A stretch of DNA of 64,000 bases. Origin: Trichopria drosophilae (Eukaryota > Arthropoda > Insecta > Hymenoptera > Diapriidae). The DNA lies in NCBI GenBank assembly GCA_030407085.1, contig CM059582.1, positions 209,404,001-209,468,000 on the forward strand, read 5' to 3'. Shown here piece by piece: positions 10,617 to 22,141 of the stretch (position 1 is its first letter; each line of letters opens with the position of its first letter). The notes beneath the pieces were generated by a model that was given only the letters and a program-made list of their open reading frames with translations, ran no database searches and was not told the origin of the DNA. A program made the position numbers and the translations under genes.

Positions 10617-12230
10617 GTCGATTCAGTTCCTGTTTCCATGACATTGAGTACCAGCACATCGTATTTGCAGCCAATCCCCGAATCAGGTCGTGAACAAACT
10701 GCAGCCGCAACAATTCAACACAGTTATCGACATTATAAAGCAAAACAGCGATTCCGAAGAGAGGACGCCATTCAGACGACGACATTGTCCGTGGAAAATG
10801 CTTTCGCAGAAAATGGGCTTCAGCACACTAGTGAATTTCACGATTGTATTCCACTTCCAGTGTTTGATGCTAAAGGTTTAGGATTGAAGCCTTTGAATAA
10901 AAGACCACAAGACGGTGATACTCCCGGAAGTGCATCTAAATCATCGCAAAAAAAGGAAAACGTGGAAGGTAGAACCTCATCAGGACAACTAAATAATAAG
11001 CAAAATCCATCAAGCATTGCGAAAGAGGCAAATGAAAAAGAAGAACAAATTAAGAAGAACAATATACTAAATATTCAGAAGATGGAAAGTGAAGTGCAAA
11101 AACCGAAAAGTGCTAGAGAAAAAGATGAGGACGAAAAGAAGGACGAAAGTTATCAAGAGTTAAGACTGAATGAGGAACCTGATATTTTAATAACAGGACA
11201 TAATATAGAAAATATTTTTGAACAATCCAAAAATGCTGGTGCGGTTGATGGAGTAACTTGTGCTTATAATACTCGGCATGCGGATGTGACACCTAAAGTC
11301 GAAGTGGATCTAGAAGCAATTCTCCAAAGCGGATACTTGAACTTCATCACGAGTGTAGAAGACATCGATATGAATTCATTGGAAAGAACACAATGTGGAT
11401 TTTCGCCTCGCGAACCTTCTAAAGAAGGTCAGTTTGCTGATCTTATAAGCGATCGATCTGCGGAAAGTATAAGTCTACGAGAACCTTTAGCTTTACCAGG
11501 AACACCAAAGGGATTGGTCATCGAGGAAGTCTTTAGCATTGAAAATAAAGAATCCAATTGCACTGACAATGAGTCAGCTCCTGCATCTGAAAGAATATCT
11601 GAGAAGTCGAGCAGTAATAACTCAGATCCAAGGACACTTCCAAAAAATGACGAAATGAAGAATTCCGTTGACGAAAAAAGAAATTCGGAGAAGTCACCAG
11701 TTTTATCGAATTTAAAAGTAGAGGAAGAAAGTACCAATTGGTCATCAACAAACCACGAAGAATCTAGTCTCACTAATGACGGAGACAAAGCAACTGACGC
11801 TCATGATACTTCGCTAACCAATCTGTCCATCTCTACCAATAACGATAGTATTGTAGGCCTTGGCCACGATGCTAATTCGAGTTCAAACACTGAAAAGTCT
11901 AGTTCAAGGGATTCAGCAAAACAGGATGTACATTCGAGTCAATCGAGAGATGAAAAACCGGAATCGCCAGAAACGATGATGCAAAAAGTTCCTAAAAGCG
12001 TCGAAGAAAAATCTGAAAATTCTGAAAAACTGGTTTCTAATCCTCCATTGACAACTAGGAATAAAAGTACTGAAACAAATTCAGATTCCCTAAATGAAAA
12101 AAATCCTATCCATCATTCAAAAGAAAGTACGGTCGCCGAAGAAAAAGAGCAAGAGAGTCCGGAAGAAGATAAATCCAAATCCTCAACAAAATCCACGCCT
12201 ACCGGAAGTGCTAAAAGTACGATGCGATGA
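10617..12230 (+). CDS. IQ-motif acidic disordered protein, large (3'-terminal?) exon
   Basis: One long open exon of about 537 codons. It is entered through an acceptor (TTGGTGTTACAG, ending at 10616) and ends at TGA 12228-12230. The frame runs back past the acceptor without an ATG, so the true start is upstream; the first internal ATG is at 10638. Near the start is one IQ motif, ATIQHSYRHYKAKQRF, a likely calmodulin-binding helix. The rest is low complexity and rich in Ser, Glu, Lys, Asp and Asn. The only more ordered part is around residues 200-275 (VEVDLEAILQSGYLNFITSV). I see no membrane segment. It lies on the same strand as the three-IQ igloo exon 22 kb downstream. It could be a long-isoform exon of that locus or a separate IQ gene; the sequence does not decide. 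Function inferred: calmodulin-responsive scaffold. Confidence 0.85.
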   Translation, partial: VDSVPVSMTLSTSTSYLQPIPESGREQTAAATIQHSYRHYKAKQRFRREDAIQTTTLSVENAFAENGLQHTSEFHDCIPLPVFDAKGLGLKPLNKRPQDGDTPGSASKSSQKKENVEGRTSSGQLNNKQNPSSIAKEANEKEEQIKKNNILNIQKMESEVQKPKSAREKDEDEKKDESYQELRLNEEPDILITGHNIENIFEQSKNAGAVDGVTCAYNTRHADVTPKVEVDLEAILQSGYLNFITSVEDIDMNSLERTQCGFSPREPSKEGQFADLISDRSAESISLREPLALPGTPKGLVIEEVFSIENKESNCTDNESAPASERISEKSSSNNSDPRTLPKNDEMKNSVDEKRNSEKSPVLSNLKVEEESTNWSSTNHEESSLTNDGDKATDAHDTSLTNLSISTNNDSIVGLGHDANSSSNTEKSSSRDSAKQDVHSSQSRDEKPESPETMMQKVPKSVEEKSENSEKLVSNPPLTTRNKSTETNSDSLNEKNPIHHSKESTVAEEKEQESPEEDKSKSSTKSTPTGSAKSTMR

Positions 12231-12632
12231 AGAGTTGTCCGAGATTTTGTTTTGGCAGTTCGTGCACGACAAATGTAGCAACGAAGGTTTATTTCTGTGA
12301 AATACAGTGCTATTACGTACAATCGAGCGTTACTATAATAATCACGTAGTAAGAATCAAAATCTCGCGCCTTGTTACCGAAATAAGTCAACTCTTTCCGA
12401 GAATCAACATCGATTACTTGCGTTTGTAATGTAAAACTTAAATTCATGCATTTTTTAGCGAATGATGACGTAATTCAGTGTAGTGAGGACATTCACGAAA
12501 CTGAACTGAAATGTTGTAAAGTTTGAATATTTATTGTGTAGAACGACATATATACACACCGAGATTAAATTTTTGTAAGAAAAATGAATATTAAGTTCAT
12601 TTTTTGGATATCATCAATTTGGTCTATTTCAG
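12231..12632 (+). other. Putative 3' UTR of the IQ-motif exon
   Basis: Base composition stays less AT-rich than the flanks to about 12480. There is no AATAAA, but an ATTAAA variant occurs near 12564. It ends with a pyrimidine tract and acceptor before the candidate exon at 12633. Confidence 0.35.
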
Positions 12633-12729
12633 TATCAGCTCTGGAGGAGGAAGAAAATTTGGGAGTGGTAAGGTTAATCAGAAGACTTTGCCACAAATTA
12701 CACCGTGTCGTCTAATTATGTTAAGTCAG
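12633..12729 (+). CDS. Candidate small exon (alternative C-terminus)
   Basis: 97 bases between a good acceptor (GGTCTATTTCAG, ending 12632) and a near-perfect donor (AAGTCAG|GTAAGT at 12729/12730). An internal donor in the preceding exon, AAAA|GTACGA after 12216, is phase 1. Joining it here keeps the frame open and adds ISALEEEENLGVV, then a basic LIRRLCHKLH stretch, to a stop at 12713-12715. A second frame (beginning ISSGGGRKFGSG) is open through the whole exon. The splice signals are seen; the coding frame and its link to the IQ exon are inference. Confidence 0.4.
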
Positions 12730-14225
12730 GTAAGTAAATGTAGAGTTTACTTTAACATTTTCAGATCTTATTTTCTATTTTCTACTTTGGTTTATTATTA
12801 TAACGATATTTTACAACCAAATAATTACAAGTATCTCGATAGTTAATTATGATTAGAAATAATAATAGTGAACTCGAAAAAATTCTCCTGCAGTTCTGCC
12901 AAGTCCCGGTACTCCTTTTTTGATCTATGAGACCGGAAGTAATCGTAGACAAACTACGGCTTAAATTTTTAATCTTACTATAAAAAGGCTATTTCGAGAA
13001 GTAAATTTCATCAGAAATGTCCCCATATTTGTACTTTAGAGCTTGATGATTTTGTAAGGGAGATAAAAAAATATTTGTATCTATTGAAAAAACCCTAAAA
13101 AAAAACATTCACAAAATATTTCCTAGATGTATTTTTTTGTTTGTCATTTTTTAACAATTTGTTATAAACAAATTCTTTTTTAAATTGCCTTATATAAAAA
13201 CTGAGAGCGCCATTCGATTCTAAGGGAAAAATTGAATGAAAATGTCTCGTATGTTGTTGAAAATTATCAAATTTGTTATAAAAACTATGTTGAATGTTGC
13301 CATATCAGCCATTAATAAATTATTAAAATAATTCTTAAGCTAGGTTATCTTGGACATAATCTTTTATTGAATGTTCACATTTGATAATAAAGTTTTTCAA
13401 ATATAGAAAACTTACGGAACTAAAAAAATGATAGAGATGAAAGCTTAACAACTGCCTTTTTCAGTCTTGGTGGGTATGATGCATCGTTGCATTTGTTTTG
13501 TATTTGTACCACTATGTAAAGAACTATTTATGGATTGATTTTCAAACTTATTCAACATTAACCCAAAAACTTTTAAATGTTCTATCACGACTGTAGACAT
13601 TCATTATTATAGATAACTCAGTTTCTTCAAAATTCATTTAAATTCATGGCATTCTTTTAGTATTTTTCGATACGCGTTACCTTGAAATGTTTCGCAGTTA
13701 TAACTTTTCGGCATTACATTAACTTTTTTAGGCCAAATAAGAGCGTTTTCACGCGTCAACAAAAATACTAACTTACATATTTATCCTTAAATTTAAACTT
13801 AAATAATAGCATGTCATTTTAAAAATTTATTGTGATGAAAAATTAGAGCTCAACTTGTGTTGAAAAATGCTAAAAGAATATGAAAAGTTGATGGACCCAG
13901 ACATTTGTAGTACAGTTGGGAAACTAGCACTATTACACTTTGTGAATGCCCCGAAAGCCACCTATAAAAAAATTCATTCCTGCTTTTCAATCTTTAAAAA
14001 AAAAATATATAGATGCTCTAATTATAAATTTAAAAAATTGTTAAGCAACTGAATTATCTGTAACGTTGGACAGGGTCTAAACCGACTGGAGAATCGATCC
14101 ATAAAGAGTTCCTTAAATATAGCAATAAATAAAAAATAAATGTTACAACTGGTGCATTATACCCTCAAAGAATAAACGGTAATTGTTGATATACCCAGAT
14201 TCAGCTTGATTAAGTCATTTTTTTT
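12730..14225. other. Non-coding intron-like stretch
   Basis: No supported gene. A GCGCCATTCGATTC block near 13208 resembles dispersed repeats elsewhere. The 61-codon frame at 13867 has no signature. Confidence 0.5.
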
Positions 14226-14227
14226 TA

Positions 14228-14345
14228 ATTGGATCCGCCATATTAGATCCGTCGTATTAGATCAGCCATATTAGACCCGCCATTTTGAATTTTCAATATC
14301 TGAGACTGGATTTGTGATCAGCGACCCCGAAAACCTCCGAGTAAC
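14228..14345. repeat. GCCATATTAGATCC / GCCATTTTGAAT repeat
   Basis: Three to four tandem variants of GATC(C)GCCATATTAGA, then GCCATTTTGAATTTTC and the block TCAGCGACCCCGAAAACC. Same family and order as the copy at 2.26-2.43 kb. Confidence 0.65.
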
Positions 14346-16635
14346 CAGAGAAAAATGTATGATTCACAGGGTTAAGATGTAACCCCACTCATCCATTTCT
14401 TTCGATGATACTTTATTTTATTACTATTAATAGTCATTTTCATTTGTCACCTCATCAATATTGTGGTTATTTTACTTCCTATTGCGTTTTTCGACATGAT
14501 CAATATTATATAAAAGAGAAGATTTTGCAAGTCCTAAAATATAAAAAAAAAAAAAAATAAAAATGTCAACATAAAATTGTCAAAAATGTCCAGGATATTT
14601 CTCAATTAATTTTGAGAACTTTTTCCTCTTATTAATTATTTTGAAGGTCATAGTTTTTTAGTTAGTAAGTCCTGAGTTTTGACCTTTTGAGGATCGCTAT
14701 ATTAAATTTCGTAACCCGGGTGGAAAATATGAGCAGATTGACTGGCCATTACCCAGAATATAGATAGTTTTGCTGCCCAATGTTTGTTCCTAAATTCTAG
14801 ACAAAAACCGGGCATTTACCTATGCAACTAACCTTCTCGACGTTTGTGATGTCACGTCAGATATCTCTATACCCATTCGCTACATTTGAGTGCAAAAAAC
14901 GGCGCAAAAGTGCTGAAACGGTGCAGATACCGAATTCGTTATTACATATAGGGGAATCATATTTTGAGAAACATCGCTTGCAATTGTAGAAATATGGACA
15001 AAATTTGCTTGGTTCGGAGGTTATCAGATTATATTTTCCTAGAAATGGGGTTTTTGTAGCAAACTATGTATGTTAATTTGTATATAAAAAGTTCTATTGA
15101 ATATGAAATGTTGTTGTTTGGTCAAATTTATTTGTCCAGGAAAAGAAAACACAAATTGTACAATGGAATACGACCCCTACAGTTTAAGAAATTAGAACAC
15201 AAAAACATTTTCCTAGGTGGAGAAGGATATGTATTTTATAGGTTTCTTATAAAAATTTAGTTCTAAAATTATGTTCATCTAAGAAGTTGTATTTTTCTAC
15301 AAGAAATTGTGCTTTTTACGTATCCGTTTTAAACAAATTCTGGAGGAACATAAAATTTTACGTCAGATATCATATGTTCGATATTTTTTTGGTCAAATGC
15401 AGTAAGAAAAAAAACTGTTCGAAAATTCATCGAAAATTGACGTCAATTGGAGAAAAAAATGATTTTTACGAACAGATACTGGTTCACTAAACAGCATGTA
15501 AGCCTTAAAGATTTCTTGGAGAGCTCTTTCCTAAGATATCCCTAATAGGATCTTTTCAAGAGATTATACTTTCCACCGTCCATTTTTAGATAAAGCTATC
15601 CTCATGTTTGAAAATGGCATTTTTATTCCAGGAATATAGAGGGGAAAATTAGAATAAGGGAAGAAGGCCGCCATCTTGCCTGACTGGACAAATTCGAATA
15701 AGGGAAGGATTACTGTATAATCAGGTCTACCGTGGGTTTTTTCACAAAACAAAATGGCTACTCTTAGATGGCGCTTGCAAGCATCTGCACATACGATTAT
15801 CGATTATTTTATCGTTATACGCGTGTCATGAGTGTTGATGCAATGCATTTGAATGAAAAATAATGGTTATCATTGTAGAAAACATAATCCCAAAATGGTT
15901 CATTTTTTTATCCCTGGATTTATATTGAGATTTTGTTTAATTTTTGTTTAATGTTTGTTTAATTGTATGTATAATAAGTAAAGTATTTTTCAAATCGTAT
16001 ATTTTGGTATAAAATCTCTTCAAGCTTTTCTGAAAATTGAATGCACCATCAATAATTAACAACACCAATTACATTCGAGAATACATCATAAGAACTTACG
16101 ACACCTTTTTATATCTGGCCCATAATTTTGAATTTTGTAAATATGACGACAAATCCTTATTCAGTGACTTCAAAAAAATATATATGCTGCACAGTTTATA
16201 ATTATCTTAACCATAATGCAGTTTTGCTCCCGGTATACAAATAGATTTCGAATCAGTAGGTATACATTACACTATGTAGAGTAAATATGAAGCATTTTTG
16301 TGTTTACATTTATTGCAAGTAACCTTATAACAATTTCACTCTAATTTTCTGTTACAATGTAATATTACAACACAGCGTAATAACTGTAATTTTTATAATA
16401 TATAACAAAAAAGGAAATTATACAAAATATATATTAAAATGTCCTGCTCTGTAAATTGTAACCTTCACAAAATCAATTTGGTCGACGATTCACGTGTCAT
16501 TATAAGGTTTTATGCAGGTTTCTTAACCTCAAATAACCTTAAAATTTATTATAACATTAATGTTATTGTGAGCGAAGAAATGCAGTGAATATCGGACCTT
16601 GGTCAATATTTTTGTATATCGTCGAAGGAATTCAT
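14346..16635. other. Non-coding stretch with moderately GC-rich patches
   Basis: A CTTCTCGACGTTTGTGATG block runs on into TCACGTCAGA (14830-14870) and is richer in CpG than its surroundings. Another GCCGCCATCTTGCC block lies near 15667. Frames at 15066 and 15287 are A/T-driven and lack any family signature. Confidence 0.4.
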
Positions 16636-16639
16636 GGAG

Positions 16640-16760
16640 AAACGTCAGAGTGGTAACTGTGCATCCGTCGGCGTCACTATACGTCATACTATCCTATATA
16701 GTATAAGTTACGTCATCGTATAAATAGCCTTATCGCACGTGTATCGTACACGACCGAATG
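16640..16760 (+). promoter_or_regulatory. TATA promoter with clustered CRE half-sites
   Basis: Four CGTCA half-sites (16643, 16672, 16682, 16711; ACGTCA at three, GCGTCA at one) are spaced 29, 10 and 29 bp. A TATA box, TATAAATAG, follows at 16719-16727, about 30 bp upstream of GTATCGTACACG, where transcription should begin. The downstream DNA (16745-16870) is less AT-rich and holds two CACGTG-type E-boxes (16736 and 16838). It would be a 5' UTR exon, with a possible weak donor CA|GTAATT at 16872. Its target is unknown; igloo, 18 kb downstream on the same strand, is the nearest candidate. Confidence 0.55.
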
Positions 16761-16872
16761 AGCGAGATGCAACGCGTGCCAGAATGGACCTCATTAAGCA
16801 GCAGAGTAGACTGAAGATATTAATTTCCAAACACAACCACGTGTATCACAGCGAAAGTTCTATATTGCACCA

Positions 16873-17413
16873 GTAATTAAGTTTTATTCATTAATACTCA
16901 ATTGTATTAAATTTGTTTACAATAATTTAATTATTAATATTTCCTTTGTACTTAACTTAAAATTAAATTTAACGATATGCAAGGCTTAATGTCTATTTTT
17001 ATAAATCATTAATAGGATTTACTACTGATATTTTCTATTTAGAAATGAATATATAAATAATCATATTTTTAGATTATAATTTATTAGATTTGTGACTTGT
17101 ATCTGAGAGAATTTAATAAAAAATAATGACTACCATTTTTACAGCGGCCTGTTTGAAGTACTTAAGCAGATATTTCCAAGTAATAATCAGTACAATTGAG
17201 TACTTGACAACTACCACTTTATTTTAATATTTCATACCGTAAAAACTGCAATTGTTCAATCACTTTTCATATTTTCTAAAATTATCATCACACAATTTTA
17301 GTCTTTCATAAGTGAATTAAAAAGTGAGAATGGGAATGCAATGCAATTTCTGCAAGTGTCTTTTTCACTGATGTTAATAATGCTTCGAATGGACGAGTAT
17401 CAATAAGGCTGTT
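16873..17413. other. AT-rich non-coding stretch
   Basis: Nothing supportable; probably intron. Confidence 0.5.
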
Positions 17414-17457
17414 CTTTGGGCCCTCCTCAAATAGACTGATACGAGGAAGGCCCAAAG
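17414..17457. repeat. Short inverted repeat (hairpin)
   Basis: CTTTGGGCCCTCCTC (17414-17428) pairs with GAGGAAGGCCCAAAG (17443-17457), 14 of 15 bases, across a 14-base loop. A T-rich run follows at 17462. Confidence 0.8.
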
Positions 17458-17639
17458 ATCTGTTTTTTTTTATTTGTTAACTGAAAATCGAATAAAAATT
17501 AACATGAAAAATTGCAAAATACGTGGGATTTTGATTATCTGAACAAAAATTAGTATCTTTAATGTCTTACAGAATAACTTAGGTCAGCATACTTTCCCAA
17601 AAATTTTAGACATACGCCAGAATGGATATTTTTGACTGT

Positions 17640-17815
17640 GGACCTCTATGACGAAAATTCAAATGGCGGATCTGAAATTACGAAGAATTTTTTGAATTCA
17701 GTTCGTCGGTTTATTTTAAATCGCCTCTTAAGAGGTTTTTGGAGTAACTGATAACAATTTTGAAGTCAGTTTTACTAAATTCAAAATGGCGGATCCAATA
17801 TGGTGGTCGACTTTT
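17640..17815. repeat. ATGGCGGATC repeat, two inverted-orientation units
   Basis: AATTCAAATGGCGGATCTG near 17656 and TTCAAAATGGCGGATCC near 17780, followed by AATATGGTGGTCGAC. Same motif family as at 2.3, 3.5 and 14.3 kb. A diverged fragment with GGTGACTCCGAAAACCC follows near 18174. Confidence 0.55.
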
Positions 17816-18204
17816 TAAAAAATGTACAGACTTTTAAGAAACAAAAGACATGATTTTCTTTGAAAGAAACGGAAAAGAAAAGAAAACAAATGAGTCATTG
17901 GGCTAAATAAACTAGTAAACTGCTACGAAGAAAATACTTAACTCCTATTTCCAACGATTAAAAGTAAAATAATATTAATTATGCATTATTATTATAAATG
18001 TTTTGAAATATGTGGCTGGATTAACAATTTACTGAATCTAAAGTTAGACATTTTAAAATTTAAGCATTAATATTCATACAAAGTAAATTAATGGTCCCCA
18101 AAAGAAAGAAAAACTTTATTTAAAGTTTGATCGCCATGTTTAATTTTTGAAAACTGATTTCAAATTCGTTATCGGTGACTCCGAAAACCCAAGAGACGGA
18201 GTTT

Positions 18205-19790
18205 AGAACAAGTCCAATTGAATTCTAGGAATTCTTCCTTTTCTTTTTTTTTGTGTCCACATTAAATTTTTGTCATAAAGGTCGACAGTAAAATACATGT
18301 CAGAAATTTGGGTAATCATGGTAACCGGTGTTATTGAGTAATTATTTAATTTTCATTAAAAACCGTAAATAAAAAATGACTGCAATGATTTTTCAAAATT
18401 TGGGCTGTGTAAGGGTGATTCTAATTACTATAGACGGTATCCTAGAAAATGCCAAAGAAATTAATTGAGAACTGACCGAGAATTTTCGGAAAAAAAGAAA
18501 AGCACTTATTGTCTCAAGTTTTGTTTATATTAATCATCAACAAATATAAACTTAAAATATTCCATTTCTCTTTTTTAAAAACTTCCTTTTTTTAGTCTGT
18601 CCCACTAGTTAGATAACAAATTCAGTACAAAAAAATAACAGAAATAAATTTGCCATTAAAAGTGACAAACAATAATGTGTGTGATGGCATTGAAACCGTT
18701 ATAGTAATGTCCAACCTTATTAATGGAGAAAAATAACTACGCAAAAGTATTTTCCAACGCATCATCACTTGATGATGGTCCTTATTTTTCATAGTTATTG
18801 ACGACATGTAGTTCATATAATAATATGTCTCAGTGCACTCCAATAATTGACATCAATACTCAACTGGAAATTCGGAGAAAAGAACGATACACAATATGTC
18901 AATTTAACAACTTGTTCATTTGTTCCAGTGTTGAAAGAGAATCGTGTATCTTTGACTTATTCAATCAATGGTTGGAATGGCTACTTAAATGCGATATTTT
19001 TATTGTTAAATTTATTGCCCATTCACACTCGTTGAGCTATTCACGCCAGTGTCACGTGCAATACGGACTTCAAACATAATACGTGTATATGAATTCTTAC
19101 ACAGAAAAAAATTAATAGCAAAACCCACTGTTGTAGATTAAGGGGTTTTCCACAAACGTAGACTATGATGGTAGTAAAACGTAAATTAAACAAATAATGT
19201 ACATTTTATTTAATATGATACTTAGTTATTTTTTTTCAAAGCCGCATAAATCTCTAAGAGAGTTGGGTAAGCCAATAAACGAAAAAAAAAAATGATATTT
19301 AGTAAGTTTCGTAGTTTTAGTTGTCATAAAAAGGCTTTCTATTTTCACAAGTTAAAGACCGGTGATCTTGACATTTTTATAAACTAATACAATATTTTAA
19401 AACCGGCCTTCATAGAATGAAAAGCTTGAGACTTATCGAGTATCCAATTAGTCATCACTTGGTAAGTTTTAAACACCCATGTATTATATTTTCTACATAG
19501 TTTCCTACATAGAAAAAAATATAAAAATATTATGTCCATTTTTTTTATATGTAACGGGAGGAATTGCTCTTTTACACAGTTTTTTTCATATAGATATTCA
19601 GTTGTAATATTTGCGAGAAAAATCCAGTTAACAAGATGGCGCCATATTTCATATTTGTGAATGAAATGTAGGAACTGCAGAAATCTACACCAAGTACAGC
19701 AGCGATAATGAGTCAATTTCCGCCAGATACACAATATTTTCGAAACCTAAACAAACAACGTGACTTCGTCTTACCAACAGTGATCAAAAC
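18205..19790. other. Non-coding stretch
   Basis: Overlapping open frames near 18.8-19.0 kb (plus) and 19.4-19.7 kb (minus) have no recognisable domain and lie in A/T-rich DNA. I do not call genes here. Confidence 0.4.
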
Positions 19791-19809
19791 GAAATCGAAA
19801 AATTGTTCA

Positions 19810-19852
19810 CCAGACGGGATCGAACCTACGATTTCGTAGTCCACGAAGCCAA
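19810..19852 (-). repeat. tRNA-like (SINE-type) fragment
   Basis: On the minus strand a TGGCTTCGTGG block (19841-19851, A-box-like) precedes a perfect Pol III B box, GGTTCGATCCC (19816-19826). The A-B spacing is too short for an intact tRNA, and no acceptor stem is seen. A tRNA-derived SINE or tRNA relic fits better than a functional tRNA gene. Confidence 0.4.
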
Positions 19853-20529
19853 TGAATTTTATAAAAATCCTATTTGTTTATAAAATTAGGGCTCATTGTA
19901 GAGGATATTTATGTAACATTTTTACCTACGAAGAATAAGTAATTATTTAGAGACACGAAAAGTTATAAAATGTCGATTTGTGCGGATATACGAGTTTCAT
20001 TCAATTCAATTTAAACAATCATTAACAAAATATGAGCATATAAGTCGTACAGTTTAAAAAGACAAATAAATAGTCTCTTTGTACGTAACGATGCCATTAA
20101 TGTCTTAAAAAATAGTGCTAATAAAATTGCTAAAAATTATTGTTTTTCTTTTTAAATAAATCGAAAAATAAGAATAATATAGGTTTTGGGAATTTGTCGA
20201 CTTTTTAAATCATGCTAATTGAAAGAGCTTACTCTTTATAGTTCCATATAAACTTTAAGTAATCATTGCCACAGTTTATATTGATTAATATATAAGCGTC
20301 AGATTTCATTCTATTTTTAATTCAACCACAACAATCTTCAACTCGATTAACATTTTTTTAACAGCATGCCGAAATAAAAAAGGCAGACAGAGAGAACGAA
20401 TAGTAGTTAATAAACCATTTTATAGTAGTAAAGCATTTTAATAAAAACGTAGTTAAATTAAATATTTCTGTATTAAATAGAACGAGACAATTCCATTTAC
20501 ATTCTCCCGGTACTTAAATCATTAAGTAC

Positions 20530-20710
20530 AACCTTTCATGCACTCTTAAAACGTCCTCTTGCTGCAAACGGAATCCTGTTGTCGCAAGTGGAAATCCTCT
20601 TGTTAAATGATCAAGAGGATTAATCCATACTTTCGGCAAGCGGATTTCTACTTGCCGCAAGTGGATTTCGCTAGCGACAACATGACTCAAGAGGATAATT
20701 TAAAAATGTG
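20530..20710. mobile_element. MITE-like element with CCTCTTG repeats
   Basis: Left part CACTCTTAAAACGTCCTCTTG is loosely mirrored by the right part (reverse complement CACATTTTTAAATTATCCTC then TTG). Inside, CGCAAGTGGAAATCC and its inverse recur several times (GGCAAGCGGATTTC, CCGCAAGTGGATTTC). A similar left end (CACTCATAAAACTTCTTCTTG) lies near 54189. Confidence 0.5.
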
Positions 20711-20824
20711 TTGTTAATTCTGCTATTTACGTATGTTAAAATCTATTCTACTATTTCTTCATGGTTCCATTAACCCCTTTTTCTCTCTGTGTAAAACCTT
20801 TCCTAGATAATATTAAAAAAACCA

Positions 20825-20940
20825 TACAGACTGGTCAGTCTGTAAAACAGCTATTGCTGTGGCTCGCCCTTTGGCATTTTTGTATTATTTATATCCTGTA
20901 TTGTTTTTGTAATTGCCAATAAAGACGTGATTATTATTAT
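20825..20940 (+). mobile_element. LINE 3' tail, plus orientation
   Basis: GTCAGTCTGTAAAACAGC, then CTGTGGCTCGCCCTTTGGC, then CAATAAAGACGTG and a short (ATT)n tract. It matches the ends of the LINE at 5.55 kb and the copy at 27.1 kb. Severely 5'-truncated; no coding part. Confidence 0.75.
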
Positions 20941-21289
20941 TTGGGAAATGTTTCATTAAAATCTAACAATAATGTTGTCGTTCGTGTTCTCAATTTGAGT
21001 TTTTTTAATAATAAAATCAAATAAATTTTCCAAAATAATTTTCAAAAAAATACTCTTTATTTATTCTCTTTATTTCGGCCACGTAACATTCGCGTATAAT
21101 ATAAATATATAGAATATAAAATAAATATAAATATAAATGAAAGAATAAATTGAATTTTGTTTATATTGAAAAGTGCCCAACAATTTTTAGTTCTCTTATA
21201 CAAAATTGCCTTAATGGTTTTTGAAGATTATTTATAATTGGACGTTTTTAAAAGTAAACGACAAATTTGTGGTAGGCCAGTTTGAAAGA

Positions 21290-21420
21290 GATTGTCATTG
21301 ACGCCTCTGAACAATGACGCACGTACGACGTAGTCCGATAACAAGATGCCGAGTATTATTAATAGCCACTTAATGAAGCTACGTATAGGGTGCGTTTTAG
21401 CTCATAAAGGACATATAAAA
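21290..21420. other. CpG-containing patch
   Basis: Less AT-rich than its flanks, with GACGCACGTACGACG. Function unknown; could be regulatory. Confidence 0.2.
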
Positions 21421-21624
21421 CCGATTTTCGATGCACTTAATCCCTTTAATAATTTTGTGCGATGTTTGTAATCAAGTTACTTTTACTCCATTTAACTAAA
21501 ATATAGTTTTTAGCCTTTATTATGTAAAATTTATTGTAAAAATGTAATGATATGCCTTGAAAATTTCCTGTATAAAATTTGTTTGGCTTTTGAATCAACC
21601 ATAATCTTGAAATTTCTTGTGGTG

Positions 21625-21790
21625 AATAATAAAGTAACAAGTGAATTCTCACTTTTTAAGAGTAATTGTTCAAACCCTGAAGAGGAGTTTTTACTCCATG
21701 AAGGAGTGAGTTTGTACTGGTTAAGAGTGAGCAGTCACTTTTAGGCTGGAATGACGAAATTTTCACTCCAATGAATTTAAAGAGTACCTC
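21625..21790. mobile_element. GAGTGAAAATT-type MITE, diverged copy
   Basis: The right end (ATTTTCACTCCAATGAATTT, then AAAGAG) is the inverse of the terminal repeat of the element at 38237-38411. The inside carries several (A/T)AGAGTGA and ACTCC blocks typical of this family. The left end is indistinct. Confidence 0.45.
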
Positions 21791-21893
21791 ACTTGCAAAA
21801 ACTATTTCACATAATGTGGAATTAACAACAAAAGTCTAAATTATTTGTTAAAATTCTATGTTACTGAATGAATCTTAATTACGGAATTAACTA

Positions 21894-22141
21894 CAGTAGT
21901 GTCCCTGTATATTTGCGTCTCAGCATATTTGCCCAGTCCCGCTCTCTATATTTGTCCTTCGCCGCTCTCTTTTACCCCCACCTTGCGCGCTGGCGCCCCA
22001 GGAAGGGCCTGCTATGACGTCACGAACGTAACGCGACTGAGGAGAGTGGGAGAAGCAGCGCCCCCCTCTTTTGACAAATATAAGGCGTCGGGAGGGGAAG
22101 GCACCAAACCGTGGGGGCAAATATACTGGGACTCTATACTG
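21894..22141. mobile_element. CAGTA-ended MITE (248 bp)
   Basis: Left CAGTAGTGTCCCTGTATATT, then TGCG, is the inverse of the right end (reverse complement CAGTATAGAGTCCCAGTATA, then TTTGC). The body is GC-rich and includes a TGACGTCA at 22015. TIRs starting CAGT suggest a pogo/Tc1-mariner relative. A TA precedes the left end but none follows the right, so the TA target duplication is not confirmed. The 143-codon frame across it is not a gene. Confidence 0.65.

Noticed and set aside
18798..19079. 93- and 62-codon overlapping frames
   Set aside because: Two frames compete over the same DNA and neither matches any motif I know.
19384..19734. 116-codon minus-strand frame
   Set aside because: Rich in Phe, Tyr, Ile and Lys as expected from AT-rich DNA; no domain or splice context.
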